Source of the DNA: Alcanivorax quisquiliarum
Lineage (GTDB): Bacteria > Pseudomonadota > Gammaproteobacteria > Pseudomonadales > Alcanivoracaceae
DNA length: 64,000 bases
NCBI RefSeq assembly: GCF_023051175.1
Contig: NZ_JALKII010000002.1
Span: 372,001-436,000, forward strand
Direction of reading: 5' to 3'
The translations under genes were made by a program, and so were the position numbers. The notes under the pieces were generated by a model, which was given only the letters and a program-made list of their open reading frames with translations, did not search any database and was not told where the DNA came from. Below, piece after piece: positions 28,782 through 38,033 of this stretch (position 1 is the first letter of the stretch; every line of letters begins with the position of its first letter).

Positions 28782-30247
28782 TGGCGGGCGGCTCCGCTGT
28801 CTGTTTCCGCTTCCGTTTCTGGCTCTTTTTCTGCCTCCGTGCCGCTGCCATCGGGATCGGGAGCGCGAGGGCCGATGCTGGCGATGGCCAGGTGCTCGGG
28901 GTTCAGATGGCGCTGAAACGCGGCGCGGATCTGCTCGGCCGTGACCTCGCCGATGGCGTGCTGAAAATCGTCAAGATAGCCCAGCGGCAGATCATAAAAG
29001 CCCATCGCGCCCAGCTGGCCGACGATATCGCGGTTGGAGGCGGTGGCCAGCGCAAAGCTGCCGGTGAGGTCATCAATGGCCAGTTGCAGCTGTGCCGGGG
29101 TCGGGCCGTTATCGACAAAATCCTGAATCAGTGCCAGCGTCAGCGCCAGAGCATCGTCGGCGTTGCTGTTGGCCGTTTGCAGCGATACCGAAAACGGCCC
29201 GCCGGAGGCCATTGGCGAAATATGCGAGGAAACGCCATACACCAGACCACGCTTTTGCCGCACTTCGTCCATCAGGATGGCGCTGAAACCGCCGCCGCCA
29301 AGAATGTGATTGCCCACATACAACGGCACATAGTCCTCATGGCCGCGCTGGATCAGCTGGTTGCCCAGCGAAATGTGTGTTTGCGACGAGGGGAAATCAA
29401 TATGGGTAGTGCGGCGCTTGACCAGTGTTGCCGCCACCGGCAGGCGCGCTGCCCGCTCACCTTGCGGCAGTGCTTCACTGAGCGCCTCTGCAATAGTGCG
29501 CGCCTGTTCCTCGGTGATATCACCCACCAGCGCAATCACCGCGTTGGCGCCGGTGTAATACTGCTGATAAAAGCGCGCCAGATGTGCCGGCGCCAGCGCT
29601 GGCAGGCTTTCCGCGGTGCCACCGGAGGGAATGGCGTAGGGGTGCTCGCCAAACAGCAGTGTATTGAATGCACGCGCCAGCTGCGGGCCGGGCACTTGCT
29701 GCTGCATGCGCAGGCTTTGCAAGCGCTGGGTGCGCAACCGATCCAGCGCATCCTCGGGGAAATCCGGGGCGTGGATGATCCGGCGCAGCAGCGCCAGCGC
29801 CGGCTCGCGGAATTCGGCATCGCTGAGGGTGGTGAGCGTAATCAGCGCCATGTCGCGATGGCTCGAAGTGCCGAAGGCGGCGCCGATGTCTTCGAAACCG
29901 CGCGCAATCTCGCCGACATCAAGGCCATCGGCGCCCTGATCGAGCATGGCGTTGGTCAGCGAGGCAAGCCCGGCGTGCTCGCCGTCGCGGGCGCTGCCGG
30001 CATCGAACACCAGCCGCACATCCAGCATGGGCAGCTGCTCGGTGCGTACAAACAGCACGCGGCTGCCGGCGTCGGTCTGCCAGCGCTGGATATCCAGCTG
30101 CCGCCGCGCCGGCATGGCGTTCACGACCGTTTCCAGCGTGGTGGGGAAGCTGGCCGCCGGGGCGGCGGCCTGTTGTGGTGTGGTTGGCCAGAGCAGCCAG
30201 GCGGCCAGCGCTATCAGCACAGCGAGCGGCAGATACAGCTTATTCAT
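28778..30247 (-). CDS. M16 peptidase-like protein without the zinc motif
   Basis: 489 aa from ATG 30247 (MNKLYLPLAVLIALAAWLLW), a signal anchor for the periplasm. Both M16 halves are recognisable, but the HxxEH zinc motif is missing: the equivalent site reads EHAGLASL. It therefore should be the non-catalytic partner of the next protein, as in other paired M16 peptidases. The R/Y pair region of the C-terminal half (KRGLVYGVSSH) is retained. Overlaps the partner gene by eight bases. The C-terminal tail is rich in Glu and Thr. Confidence 0.88.
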   Translation of the reverse strand: MNKLYLPLAVLIALAAWLLWPTTPQQAAAPAASFPTTLETVVNAMPARRQLDIQRWQTDAGSRVLFVRTEQLPMLDVRLVFDAGSARDGEHAGLASLTNAMLDQGADGLDVGEIARGFEDIGAAFGTSSHRDMALITLTTLSDAEFREPALALLRRIIHAPDFPEDALDRLRTQRLQSLRMQQQVPGPQLARAFNTLLFGEHPYAIPSGGTAESLPALAPAHLARFYQQYYTGANAVIALVGDITEEQARTIAEALSEALPQGERAARLPVAATLVKRRTTHIDFPSSQTHISLGNQLIQRGHEDYVPLYVGNHILGGGGFSAILMDEVRQKRGLVYGVSSHISPMASGGPFSVSLQTANSNADDALALTLALIQDFVDNGPTPAQLQLAIDDLTGSFALATASNRDIVGQLGAMGFYDLPLGYLDDFQHAIGEVTAEQIRAAFQRHLNPEHLAIASIGPRAPDPDGSGTEAEKEPETEAETDSGAARQ

Positions 30248-31592
30248 GGGTGCCCTCCTCATCAGCCGGGCTGGCCACCTCGGGCATCACATGGGCGACA
30301 GCGCGGCGCGCCGGCACCAGCCATTCGCGGGCAGCGGCGCTCACCTCTTCGGGCGTGACGCGGGCCAGCGCGTCGGCCATCTCGGCGGACAGGCGCCAAT
30401 CCTCGCCGATCATCGCCAGATAACCCAGCTCCATGGCCTGACCGAACACCGAATCCTGGCCGAACACATGGCCGGAGAGCACCTGAGCGCGCACGCGATC
30501 CAGCTCTGCCGGGGCCGGCGGGTGTTCAGCCAGCCGGGCAATCTCGGCTTCGATGGCGTGCTGCAAGGAGGCCAGCGACACGCCCGGCACCGGCGTGGCG
30601 GTGACGGTAAACACGCCATCGCCACGGGACAGGCCGGAATATCCGGCACCTGCGCCGGCTGCCAGCCGCTGCCCACGCACCAGATTGGTTTCGATGCGAG
30701 CGCTGCTGCCGCCATCCAGCACGCCGGCAAGCATGCTCAACACATAAAAGGTGTGTTTGTCGCTGGCAGTGGCCAGTGAGGGCACGTTCCAGCCCATGTA
30801 GAGCGCGGGCACCTGCACTGGCAGCACCAGATCCAGATGGCGGCTCCCTGCTGGGTCGGCCAGCCGAGGTGCCGGGCGAAACGGCACGGTGCCGGCGGGG
30901 ATCGGTGCAAAGAACTGCTCCACCAGCGGGCTCACCTGCTCGCGGGTGACATCGCCCGCGATCACCAGCACGGCGTTGCCCGGCGCATACCACTGCTGAT
31001 ACCACGCTACGGCCTGGTCAGGATGGTACTGCTCGATCTCGCGGCGCCAGCCGATGATCGGGTGTGCGTAGCCGGTGCCGGGGCGCAGGATGCCGCTGAA
31101 TTTCTCCCAGGCCAGCGCGTTCGGGTTGTCGTCGGTGCGCTGGCGCCGCTCCTCGGACACCACCTGCACTTCGCGGCTGAATTCTTCCGCATCGATTTCC
31201 AGATTGGCCATGCGCTCGGCTTCCAGCTCCAGCGCCAGCGGCAGCCGCGAGGCTTCATACTGCTGGTAATAGCCGGTGTATTCGTAGGAGGTGAAGGCAT
31301 TGGTCTGGCCGCCGAAGCGCGACACCAGCGAGGTGTAATCGCCCGGCGCCAGGTGCGTGGTGTTCTTGAACATCATGTGTTCAAGCATGTGGCTGATGCC
31401 GGTCATGCCGGCCGGCTCGTCGATGCTGCCGACGCGATACCAGAGCATTACGGTGACCACCGGGGCGCGATGATCCTCGCGCACGATTACCGTCAGCCCG
31501 TTGTCCAATGTCCATTCATGTGTCGGCGGCAAGTTGCCGGCTTGTGGCGCGGTGCTGGCCAGCAACATCGCCAGCAGCCAGAGTGTGCGCAT
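30240..31592 (-). CDS. M16 zinc peptidase, catalytic partner
   Basis: 450 aa from ATG 31592 (MRTLWLLAMLLASTAPQAG, signal peptide). The inverted zinc motif HMLEH is at residues 68-72, with the distal Glu in VVSEERRQR. It is the active subunit of the pair with the downstream gene and should degrade peptides in the periplasm. The frame upstream of 31592 crosses the divergent ftsY promoter region and is not coding. A pair of M16 genes next to ftsY is what I recall for Pseudomonas. Confidence 0.92.
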   Translation of the reverse strand: MRTLWLLAMLLASTAPQAGNLPPTHEWTLDNGLTVIVREDHRAPVVTVMLWYRVGSIDEPAGMTGISHMLEHMMFKNTTHLAPGDYTSLVSRFGGQTNAFTSYEYTGYYQQYEASRLPLALELEAERMANLEIDAEEFSREVQVVSEERRQRTDDNPNALAWEKFSGILRPGTGYAHPIIGWRREIEQYHPDQAVAWYQQWYAPGNAVLVIAGDVTREQVSPLVEQFFAPIPAGTVPFRPAPRLADPAGSRHLDLVLPVQVPALYMGWNVPSLATASDKHTFYVLSMLAGVLDGGSSARIETNLVRGQRLAAGAGAGYSGLSRGDGVFTVTATPVPGVSLASLQHAIEAEIARLAEHPPAPAELDRVRAQVLSGHVFGQDSVFGQAMELGYLAMIGEDWRLSAEMADALARVTPEEVSAAAREWLVPARRAVAHVMPEVASPADEEGTHE

Positions 31593-31778
31593 GGTGTTCC
31601 CCCTGCGGCGCACGTCAGGTGCGCGCATTTCTAAGGTTGGTGCGGGATGATAGGATAGCCCGGCGCCAGCCGCATCGCCCGTGACCAGCGGCGCATCACC
31701 CGGCTCGCGTGCGCCAGCCTGTTTCGGCTCGCCACCCACAGCATCATCCACAGAAAGACCTGCACGGAAAGACCTGCG

Positions 31779-32969
31779 ATGAACGATGAAGTTTCCCGCC
31801 CCGATCCCGATCATGAGGATGGCCGCCCCGAAAGTCAGCCGGGCCAGCCTGAAAAGCCCCGTGGCGGACTGTTCTCGCGGATGTTCCGGCGCACGGACGA
31901 CGGGGCGAGCGAGGGCGTGAAAAAAGGCGCGGAAGGCGCGCCGGCGGCGGCACAAGCGTCAGCGACAGGAGAGCCATCAGCGCCAGCAGCAACGGAAAAG
32001 CCCGCCGAACCAGCACCGGCCGCAGCCGAGGAACAGCCGGGCGAGAGCTTCTGGTCGCGCATGAAGGCTGGCCTGGGCAAGACCCGGCAATCGCTGGGCA
32101 AGGGCCTGGCCGATCTGCTGGTCGGCGCCAAGGAAATCGACGACGAGATTTTCGAAGATATCGAAACCCAGCTGCTGGTGGCCGACGTGGGGGTTGAAGC
32201 CACCGATGCCATCATCCAGGCGCTGACCGATCGCGTCGGCCGGCAGGAACTGGTCGATGCGGATGCACTCTACGAGGCGTTGCAGGAAGAATTGCGCAAC
32301 CTGCTGATGCCGGTGGAGCAGCCGCTGATGATCGATGCCGCCAAAAAGCCCTATGTGATTCTCACCGTGGGCGTCAACGGCGTCGGCAAGACCACCACCA
32401 TCGGCAAGCTGGCACGGCGTTTTCGCAGCGAAGGCAAAACCGTCATGCTGGCGGCCGGGGATACCTTCCGGGCAGCGGCAGTGGAGCAGCTACAAGTGTG
32501 GGGCGAGCGCAACGACATTCCGGTGATCGCCCAGCACACCGGCGCAGATTCCGCCTCGGTGCTGTTCGATGGCGTGCAGGCCGCACAGAGCCGTGGCGTG
32601 GATGTGCTGATTGCCGACACTGCTGGCCGGCTGCATACCCGTTCCAACCTGATGGACGAGTTGACGAAAGTGGTGCGGGTGATGAAGAAAATGATCCCGG
32701 ACGCGCCCCATGAAGTGCTGCTGGTGCTGGATGCCGGCACCGGCCAGAACGCCATCAACCAGGCGCTGGAATTCCGCCAGGCGGTGGGCGTCACCGGGCT
32801 GGCGCTGACAAAGCTCGATGGCACCGCCAAGGGCGGCATCCTGTTCGCGCTGGCCAAGCGCACCGGGCTGCCGATCCGCTTTATCGGCGTGGGCGAGCAG
32901 CTGGAAGATTTGCGCCCCTTCAATGCCGAAGATTTCGTGCAGGCGCTGTTCGAAGACGTGGCCAGATAA
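31779..32969 (+). CDS. ftsY: Signal recognition particle receptor
   Basis: 396 aa. Residues 1-100 are an acidic, Ala/Pro/Glu-rich tail typical of proteobacterial FtsY. The NG domain follows, with G1 GVNGVGKTTTIGKLA, DTAGRLHTRSNLMDE and TKLDGTAKGG. It is the membrane receptor GTPase that docks ribosome-bound SRP at the Sec translocon. First gene of ftsY-ftsE-ftsX. Confidence 0.97.
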   Translation: MNDEVSRPDPDHEDGRPESQPGQPEKPRGGLFSRMFRRTDDGASEGVKKGAEGAPAAAQASATGEPSAPAATEKPAEPAPAAAEEQPGESFWSRMKAGLGKTRQSLGKGLADLLVGAKEIDDEIFEDIETQLLVADVGVEATDAIIQALTDRVGRQELVDADALYEALQEELRNLLMPVEQPLMIDAAKKPYVILTVGVNGVGKTTTIGKLARRFRSEGKTVMLAAGDTFRAAAVEQLQVWGERNDIPVIAQHTGADSASVLFDGVQAAQSRGVDVLIADTAGRLHTRSNLMDELTKVVRVMKKMIPDAPHEVLLVLDAGTGQNAINQALEFRQAVGVTGLALTKLDGTAKGGILFALAKRTGLPIRFIGVGEQLEDLRPFNAEDFVQALFEDVAR

Positions 32970-32987
32970 CGACCCCATGAGGCGTGG

Positions 32988-33689
32988 ATGATCGAGCTCG
33001 ACCGAGTCAGCAAGCGATATCCCACACCCGGCGGTGGTGGCAAGGACGCGCTGCGGCAGGTGTCGTTGCAATTGCCGGCGGGCGAGCTGACATTTCTGAC
33101 CGGCCACTCCGGTGCCGGCAAAAGCACCCTGCTGAAGCTGATCATGATGATCGAGCGGCCTACCTCCGGCGATATCTTTGTCGAAGGCGTGTCGCTCAAT
33201 CGCATCGGCAGCAGCGGCATTCCGCTGCTGCGGCGCAAGATCGGCATGGTGCACCAGAATCACCAGCTGCTGTTCGACCGCAGTGTCTACGACAACGTGG
33301 CGCTGCCGCTTATCATCGCCGGCTTTCCCCGTGCCGATATCGGCAAACGGGTGCGCGCCGCGCTGGATAAAGTCGGGCTGCTGGATAAGGAAAAGCTCAA
33401 TCCGGTAATGCTCTCCGGGGGCGAGCAGCAGCGCGTGGGCATCGCCCGTGCGGTGGTCAACAAGCCGCCGCTGCTGCTGGCCGACGAACCTACCGGCAAC
33501 CTTGATCCCGCGCTCTCGGCGGAAATCATGGATCTGTTTCAGGATTTCGCTCGGGTCGGCGTGGCCGTCTTGATCGCCACCCACGACCTGACGCTGATCG
33601 CCCGTTACCGGCATCGGTTGCTGTCGCTGCGGGAAGGCCGGCTGGTCGCCGATCGGGACGCCGACGAGGATGATGCCGATGGCGCGTAA
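32988..33689 (+). CDS. ftsE: Cell-division ABC ATPase
   Basis: 233 aa. Walker [10 protein letters not shown], signature [14 protein letters not shown] and Walker [13 protein letters not shown]. With FtsX it controls septal peptidoglycan hydrolases. It starts 18 bases after ftsY and overlaps ftsX by 20 bases. Confidence 0.96.
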   Translation: MIELDRVSKRYPTPGGGGKDALRQVSLQLPAGELTFLTGHSGAGKSTLLKLIMMIERPTSGDIFVEGVSLNRIGSSGIPLLRRKIGMVHQNHQLLFDRSVYDNVALPLIIAGFPRADIGKRVRAALDKVGLLDKEKLNPVMLSGGEQQRVGIARAVVNKPPLLLADEPTGNLDPALSAEIMDLFQDFARVGVAVLIATHDLTLIARYRHRLLSLREGRLVADRDADEDDADGA

Positions 33690-34695
33690 CGCCACGCCGT
33701 TGAAAACGCCGCGCAAAGAGAAAGTGGCCCGGCCGCCCCGCGCTGGTGCCCGCATCGCCCGGAGCGGCTGGCAACACCGCTTCCACGCCTGGCGCCTGCA
33801 CCACCGGGATTCCGCCCTGGATGCGCTGCGCCGCCTGCGCGTGACCCCCGCCGCCACCGCCATGACCGTGCTGGTGATTGCCATTGCGCTCGCGCTACCC
33901 GCCGGTATCACCGTGCTGCTGGAGAATGCCCGGGCGGCCACCCAGGGCTGGGATGGCAACGCCCATCTGTCGGTATTTCTGAAACCGGATACCGATGCCG
34001 CACGCCAGCAGGCACTGGCCAGCCGCTGGGGCGAGCGCGCCGATGTGGAGCGCGTGGACGTGGTGACCCGCGAGCAGGCGCTGGCGGAGTTTCGGGCGTT
34101 GTCCGGCTTCGGTGACGTGATCGATGCGCTGCCTGACAATCCCTTGCCGCCGCTGCTGATCGTCTATCCCGGCGATACCAGCCCGGAGGCGCTGGAGCGG
34201 CTCCAGCAACAGCTGGGCGACGCCACCGAAGTGGATCTGGTGCAGCTGGATGTGCTCTGGGTGAAACGCCTGCACGCCATGCTGGAAGTGGCCAGCCGCA
34301 TCGTCGCGGCACTGACGCTGGCGCTGGCGCTGGCCGTGGTGCTGGTGGTGGTGAACACCATCCGGCTGGCCATCGAGAGCCGCCGTGAAGAGATCGTGGT
34401 GGTGAAGATTGTCGGCGGCACCGACGGCTTCGTGCGGCGGCCATTTCTGTATACCGGCTTCTGGTATGGCCTGGCGGGCGGTCTGGTGGCGGTGGTGCTG
34501 GTGCAGGTGGCGTTGCTGTGGATCGGCTCGCCGGTGGCGCAGCTCACGTCGCTCTATGAAAGTGAGTATTCGCTAATCGGCATGGGCTTTGTGAATGCGC
34601 TGGTGCTGCCTCTGTTCGCCGGGTTGTTGGGGCTGATGGGCGCCTGGCTGGCGGTATCGCGGCATTTGCAGGATGTCGATCCGCATCTGCTCTGA
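33670..34695 (+). CDS. ftsX: Cell-division protein, ABC permease-like
   Basis: 341 aa. One N-terminal membrane helix (ATAMTVLVIAIALALPAGIT), a periplasmic domain (about 90-190) and three C-terminal helices, the FtsX layout. ATGs at 33670, 33673 and 33679 are all in frame; 33679 has the best spacing to GAGG. It relays FtsE ATPase activity to cell-wall hydrolase activators. Confidence 0.94.
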   Translation: MMPMARNATPLKTPRKEKVARPPRAGARIARSGWQHRFHAWRLHHRDSALDALRRLRVTPAATAMTVLVIAIALALPAGITVLLENARAATQGWDGNAHLSVFLKPDTDAARQQALASRWGERADVERVDVVTREQALAEFRALSGFGDVIDALPDNPLPPLLIVYPGDTSPEALERLQQQLGDATEVDLVQLDVLWVKRLHAMLEVASRIVAALTLALALAVVLVVVNTIRLAIESRREEIVVVKIVGGTDGFVRRPFLYTGFWYGLAGGLVAVVLVQVALLWIGSPVAQLTSLYESEYSLIGMGFVNALVLPLFAGLLGLMGAWLAVSRHLQDVDPHLL

Positions 34696-34820
34696 CGCTC
34701 TACTGGCCAGCGAGCCGACCCGGTATCGGCGCCGCACTTCTGGCAGGGGCAAGCCTGGCAAGGCTCGCTACGCCTGCTGCACGCCATAGGCACAAGCTTT
34801 CAAGGGAACTAACCACGCCT

Positions 34821-34847
34821 TTAGCACTCCAACGATGCGAGTGCTAA
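34821..34847. promoter_or_regulatory. CIRCE element (HrcA operator) upstream of rpoH
   Basis: TTAGCACTC (34821-34829), nine bases, GAGTGCTAA (34839-34847): an exact match to the CIRCE consensus. A -10-like TAAAAT overlaps its right end (34845-34850). HrcA binding here would block rpoH transcription. hrcA itself is not in the window. Confidence 0.88.
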
Positions 34848-34874
34848 AATCGCACTCGGCTCCAGTCACTGAAA

Positions 34875-34936
34875 TGAAAACACTGGGGTTGAAAGTACTG
34901 GAGATGGAAAGTACTGGAAACGAAGGTACTGGGAGA
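34875..34936 (+). repeat. Four 15-16 bp tandem repeats in the rpoH leader
   Basis: Units: TGAAAACACTGGGGT (34875), TGAAAGTACTGGAGA (34890), TGGAAAGTACTGGAAA (34905) and CGAAGGTACTGGGAGA (34921). The last unit leads into the Shine-Dalgarno AAGGA before ATG 34945. The repeats would be in the 5' leader of the mRNA if transcription starts just after the CIRCE element. Confidence 0.75.
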
Positions 34937-34944
34937 TAAGGAAC

Positions 34945-35808
34945 ATGACCACACAACTGCAAAAGCTGGAAGCCCTGCAACTGAATGTGCCCGGCGCCAG
35001 CCTGGATAGTTATATTCAGGCGGTGAACGTCGTACCGGTGCTCAGTGCGGAAGCCGAGCGGGAGCTCGCGGAGCGGTTGTTCTATGAAGAGGATCTGGAT
35101 GCCGCCCGCAGCCTGGTGCTGTCGCACCTGCGCTTCGTGGTGCATATCGCACGCAGCTATTCCGGCTATGGCCTGCCGCTGGGCGATCTGATCCAGGAAG
35201 GGAACGTCGGCCTGATGAAGGCAGTACGCCGGTTCGATCCGAACGTGGGCGTGCGCCTGGTCAGTTTTGCCGTGCACTGGATCAAAGCGGAAATTCACGA
35301 GTTCGTGCTGAAAAACTGGCGCATCGTCAAGGTTGCCACCACCAAGTCGCAGCGCAAGCTGTTCTTCAACCTGCGTGGCGCGAAAAAGCGCCTGGGCCGC
35401 CTGACGCTGGAAGAATCCCAGCGCGTGGCCGACGATCTGGGCGTGAGCCTGAAAGATGTGCAGGAAATGGAAGGTCGCCTGGCAGCGTTCGATGCGTCGT
35501 TCGACGGCCCGATGGACGACGATGACGACAGCCCGATTGTCGCGCCGGCGCACTACCTGCAAGCCGGTGACGACGATCCGGCCGATATCGTTGCCGAAGA
35601 CGATTGGCAGGATCAGAGCAGCCGTCGCCTGGGCTCGGCACTGCAAAGCCTGGATGACCGCAGCCGCGATATTCTTGAGCGGCGCTGGCTGGCTGACGAC
35701 AAGACCACCTTGCAGGAGCTGGCAAACGAATATGGCGTCTCCGCAGAACGTATCCGTCAGCTGGAAAATGCCGCCATCGGCAAGCTGCGCAACGCCATGG
35801 TGGCGTAA
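34945..35808 (+). CDS. rpoH: RNA polymerase heat-shock sigma factor (sigma-32)
   Basis: 287 aa. Region 2 ([30 protein letters not shown]), the RpoH box QRKLFFNLR and region 4 ([20 protein letters not shown]) identify sigma-32. It directs heat-shock transcription. Upstream lie a perfect CIRCE operator and a tandem-repeat leader, suggesting control by HrcA as well as by the leader. It follows ftsX by 250 bp, the order I recall in Pseudomonas. Confidence 0.97.
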   Translation: MTTQLQKLEALQLNVPGASLDSYIQAVNVVPVLSAEAERELAERLFYEEDLDAARSLVLSHLRFVVHIARSYSGYGLPLGDLIQEGNVGLMKAVRRFDPNVGVRLVSFAVHWIKAEIHEFVLKNWRIVKVATTKSQRKLFFNLRGAKKRLGRLTLEESQRVADDLGVSLKDVQEMEGRLAAFDASFDGPMDDDDDSPIVAPAHYLQAGDDDPADIVAEDDWQDQSSRRLGSALQSLDDRSRDILERRWLADDKTTLQELANEYGVSAERIRQLENAAIGKLRNAMVA

Positions 35809-35855
35809 AATCGCATCGCCGAGCGCACCGCAAGGGCGCCGATTAAGGTAACATT

Positions 35856-35877
35856 GACGCCGCCTTCGGGCGGCGTC
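35856..35877 (+). terminator. UUCG-capped hairpin after rpoH
   Basis: GACGCCGCC, tetraloop TTCG, GGCGGCGTC: a 9-bp perfect stem with the very stable C(UUCG)G cap, 48 bp after the rpoH stop. No T-tract follows, so it may protect the 3' end rather than terminate. Confidence 0.5.
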
Positions 35878-35920
35878 GCCGATTGAGCGGCGCGCATCGC
35901 AAACAGACGGAGCGTGCAGC

Positions 35921-36289
35921 ATGAAATCCCTGCTGATTCTCGGCACACTCAACGCCGCCCTGGCGGTCATCTGCGGCGCCTTTGGCGCCCATGGGCTGAA
36001 AGCACGGGTGGACAGCGCCTTGCTGGAGACCTGGGCCACGGCCAGCGACTATCATCTTTATCATGCACTGGCACTGCTGCTGGCAGGCGTGCTGGCGCGC
36101 CAGTTTGGTGCTGCCGGTATTGTCACCGCGGGCTGGATTCTGTTTGCCGGCATGGTGGTGTTCAGCGGCAGCCTGTATTTGCTGGTGTTGACGGGGCAAC
36201 GCTGGCTCGGGGCGATCACGCCACTGGGCGGCACCGCATTGATTATCGGCTGGCTGTGGCTGGCCTGGGCGTTGTACCGGGCAGCGTGA
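35921..36289 (+). CDS. DUF423 small membrane protein
   Basis: 122 aa with four predicted membrane helices. The DUF423 start (GTLNAALAVICGAFGAHGLK) and the YHLYHALALLLAG segment are clear. Function is not established for the family. GGAG precedes the ATG. It sits between rpoH and thiS. Confidence 0.88.
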   Translation: MKSLLILGTLNAALAVICGAFGAHGLKARVDSALLETWATASDYHLYHALALLLAGVLARQFGAAGIVTAGWILFAGMVVFSGSLYLLVLTGQRWLGAITPLGGTALIIGWLWLAWALYRAA

Positions 36290-36350
36290 GCCGCCCGCGA
36301 CAGGCCGGCACGCAGTTGCCTCGGCTTCACCCGGATTGATGAGCGTTATC

Positions 36351-36548
36351 ATGCAACTTCAGGTAAATGGTGATTTGATCAAATTCGGTGGGCGCACCAT
36401 CACCGATCTGCTGACCGAGCTTGAAATCCACGGCCGCCGCCTGGCGGTCGAAGTAAACCGCGAGATCATTCCGAAAAGTGCACACGGCGAGTTTGCACTG
36501 AGCGACGGCGATATCGTGGAGATCGTACACGCCATCGGCGGCGGCTGA
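36351..36548 (+). CDS. thiS: Thiamine sulfur-carrier protein
   Basis: 65 aa from ATG 36351 ([13 protein letters not shown]). It is a ubiquitin-like protein ending in the required Gly-Gly (AIGGG), which carries the thiocarboxylate used for the thiazole ring. thiG follows after 29 bases. Confidence 0.93.
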   Translation: MQLQVNGDLIKFGGRTITDLLTELEIHGRRLAVEVNREIIPKSAHGEFALSDGDIVEIVHAIGGG

Positions 36549-36577
36549 ACGGCCGCCGCGCACATTCAGGAGATTCT

Positions 36578-37363
36578 ATGACTCACGACACCTTCGAGAT
36601 CGCCGGCCGCCGGTTTCAATCCCGCCTTCTGATCGGCACCGGCAAGTACAAGGATTTCGAGGAAACGCGCACGGCTATCGAAGCCAGCGGTGCAGAAATC
36701 GTGACGGTGGCAATCCGGCGCACCAATATTGGCCAGGAAGCCGGCGCGCCAAATCTGCTGGATTTCATTCCGCCGGAAAAGTACACCATCTTGCCGAACA
36801 CCGCTGGCTGCTACACCGCCGACGAAGCCGTGCGCACCTGCCGGCTGGCGCGTGAACTGCTTGATGGCCACGATCTGGTGAAGCTGGAAGTTCTGGGCGA
36901 TCACAAGACGCTGTACCCGGAAATGCACGAAACCTTGCTGGCGGCTGAAGCGCTGGTGGAAGATGGCTTCAAGGTGATGGTGTATACCAACGACGATCCG
37001 ATCGCGGCGAAAAAACTGGAAGAGATGGGCTGCGTGGCAGTAATGCCGCTGGGCTCGCTGATCGGCTCCGGCCTCGGCCTGCTCAATCCGCATAACCTGC
37101 GCATCATTATCGAAGAAGCAAAAGTGCCAATCATTGTTGATGCCGGTGTCGGCACAGCCAGCGATGCAGCACTGGCCATGGAGCTTGGCTGCGAAGGCGT
37201 ATTGATGAATTCCGCTATCGCGCACGCGCAAAAACCGGTGCTGATGGCCAGCGCCATGAAAAAAGCCATAGAAGCCGGGCGCGAGGCATTTCTGGCCGGC
37301 CGCATGGAGAAGCGCGCTTACGCCAGCGCATCATCGCCGCTGGCGGGCGTGATCGGGCAGTAG
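36578..37363 (+). CDS. thiG: Thiazole synthase
   Basis: 261 aa. Start region [20 protein letters not shown], the Schiff-base Lys in VKLEVLGD and the phosphate-binding [18 protein letters not shown] are typical. It forms the thiamine thiazole phosphate from deoxyxylulose 5-phosphate, dehydroglycine and ThiS-thiocarboxylate. In Pseudomonas, as I recall, trmB follows directly; here it is 5.6 kb away beyond repeats, an IS and three genes. Confidence 0.96.
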   Translation: MTHDTFEIAGRRFQSRLLIGTGKYKDFEETRTAIEASGAEIVTVAIRRTNIGQEAGAPNLLDFIPPEKYTILPNTAGCYTADEAVRTCRLARELLDGHDLVKLEVLGDHKTLYPEMHETLLAAEALVEDGFKVMVYTNDDPIAAKKLEEMGCVAVMPLGSLIGSGLGLLNPHNLRIIIEEAKVPIIVDAGVGTASDAALAMELGCEGVLMNSAIAHAQKPVLMASAMKKAIEAGREAFLAGRMEKRAYASASSPLAGVIGQ

Positions 37364-37399
37364 TCGGCAATCTTCGGAATTACGGATCGTCGAACAGCA

Positions 37400-37945
37400 A
37401 TTGCTTGCCAGCTTCGTTCTGGATCAAGTGCCGAGTATATATTTCCTTGCCATAATCTCCCCCCTCTCCCACAAGGGGAGAGGGGCTAAAAAAGGTGCAT
37501 CGCCGATTTTCGTGGCGCCATATCCGATATCCGCAAAAGCACCATTGGGTTGTGCAAAATGCTGATTTTTTTCCCCTTTTTCCGTATGGGACAATGGCAG
37601 CATTGAACAGCCGCAGGCTGGCCCGAAGGGTAAGCGAATCGGCTTTTTACTCCCCTCTCCCCTTGTGGGAGAGGGGTTGGGGGAGAGGGGGCTGCGGACG
37701 TGCAGCTGTCACGATACCAGCTACATGTTGCATTACTTTCACTTATCTTCAGTAGAGATTTTAATAAGAATTCCACAACAAAAAATCCAGAGAGCCAGCC
37801 AGCTTCGTTCTAGATCAAGTGCCGAGTATGTATTTCCTTGCCATAATCTCCCCCTCTCCCCAACCCCTTATTCGCTTCGCTCACCCTTCGGGCCAGCCTA
37901 CGGCTGTTCTGCGCTTCGCTTGTCCCACAAGGGGAGAGGGGCTTA
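37400..37945. repeat. Hairpin-bounded dispersed repeat, copy 3 with an extra partial copy
   Basis: The gap after thiG holds no gene. A partial unit (37400-37487) has the end of the core (TTCGTTCTGGATC, GTGCCGAGTATAT) and a hairpin. The full unit follows: an 80-bp module (37491-37572), a variable stretch with AACAGCCGCAGGCTGGCCC, a hairpin (37650-37690), the core (37722-37848) and the long hairpin module (37848-37942). It matches copy 2 in inverse order. The unit ends a few bases from the IS region. Confidence 0.8.
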
Positions 37946-38033
37946 AAAAAAACGGCACAGTCAGATGGCTGCCCCCTCTGGCAGGATAGTTGTCACCCTC
38001 TGATTTCAACCAGATAGGCGGCAAGGAAACATC

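Noticed and set aside
32490-34139. 549-residue frame antisense to ftsY-ftsE-ftsX
   Set aside because: It spans three well-recognised genes on the other strand and has no domain similarity.
36290-36350. TPP riboswitch before thiS
   Set aside because: Only about 60 bases separate DUF423 and thiS, and no CUGAGA-type thi-box is visible.
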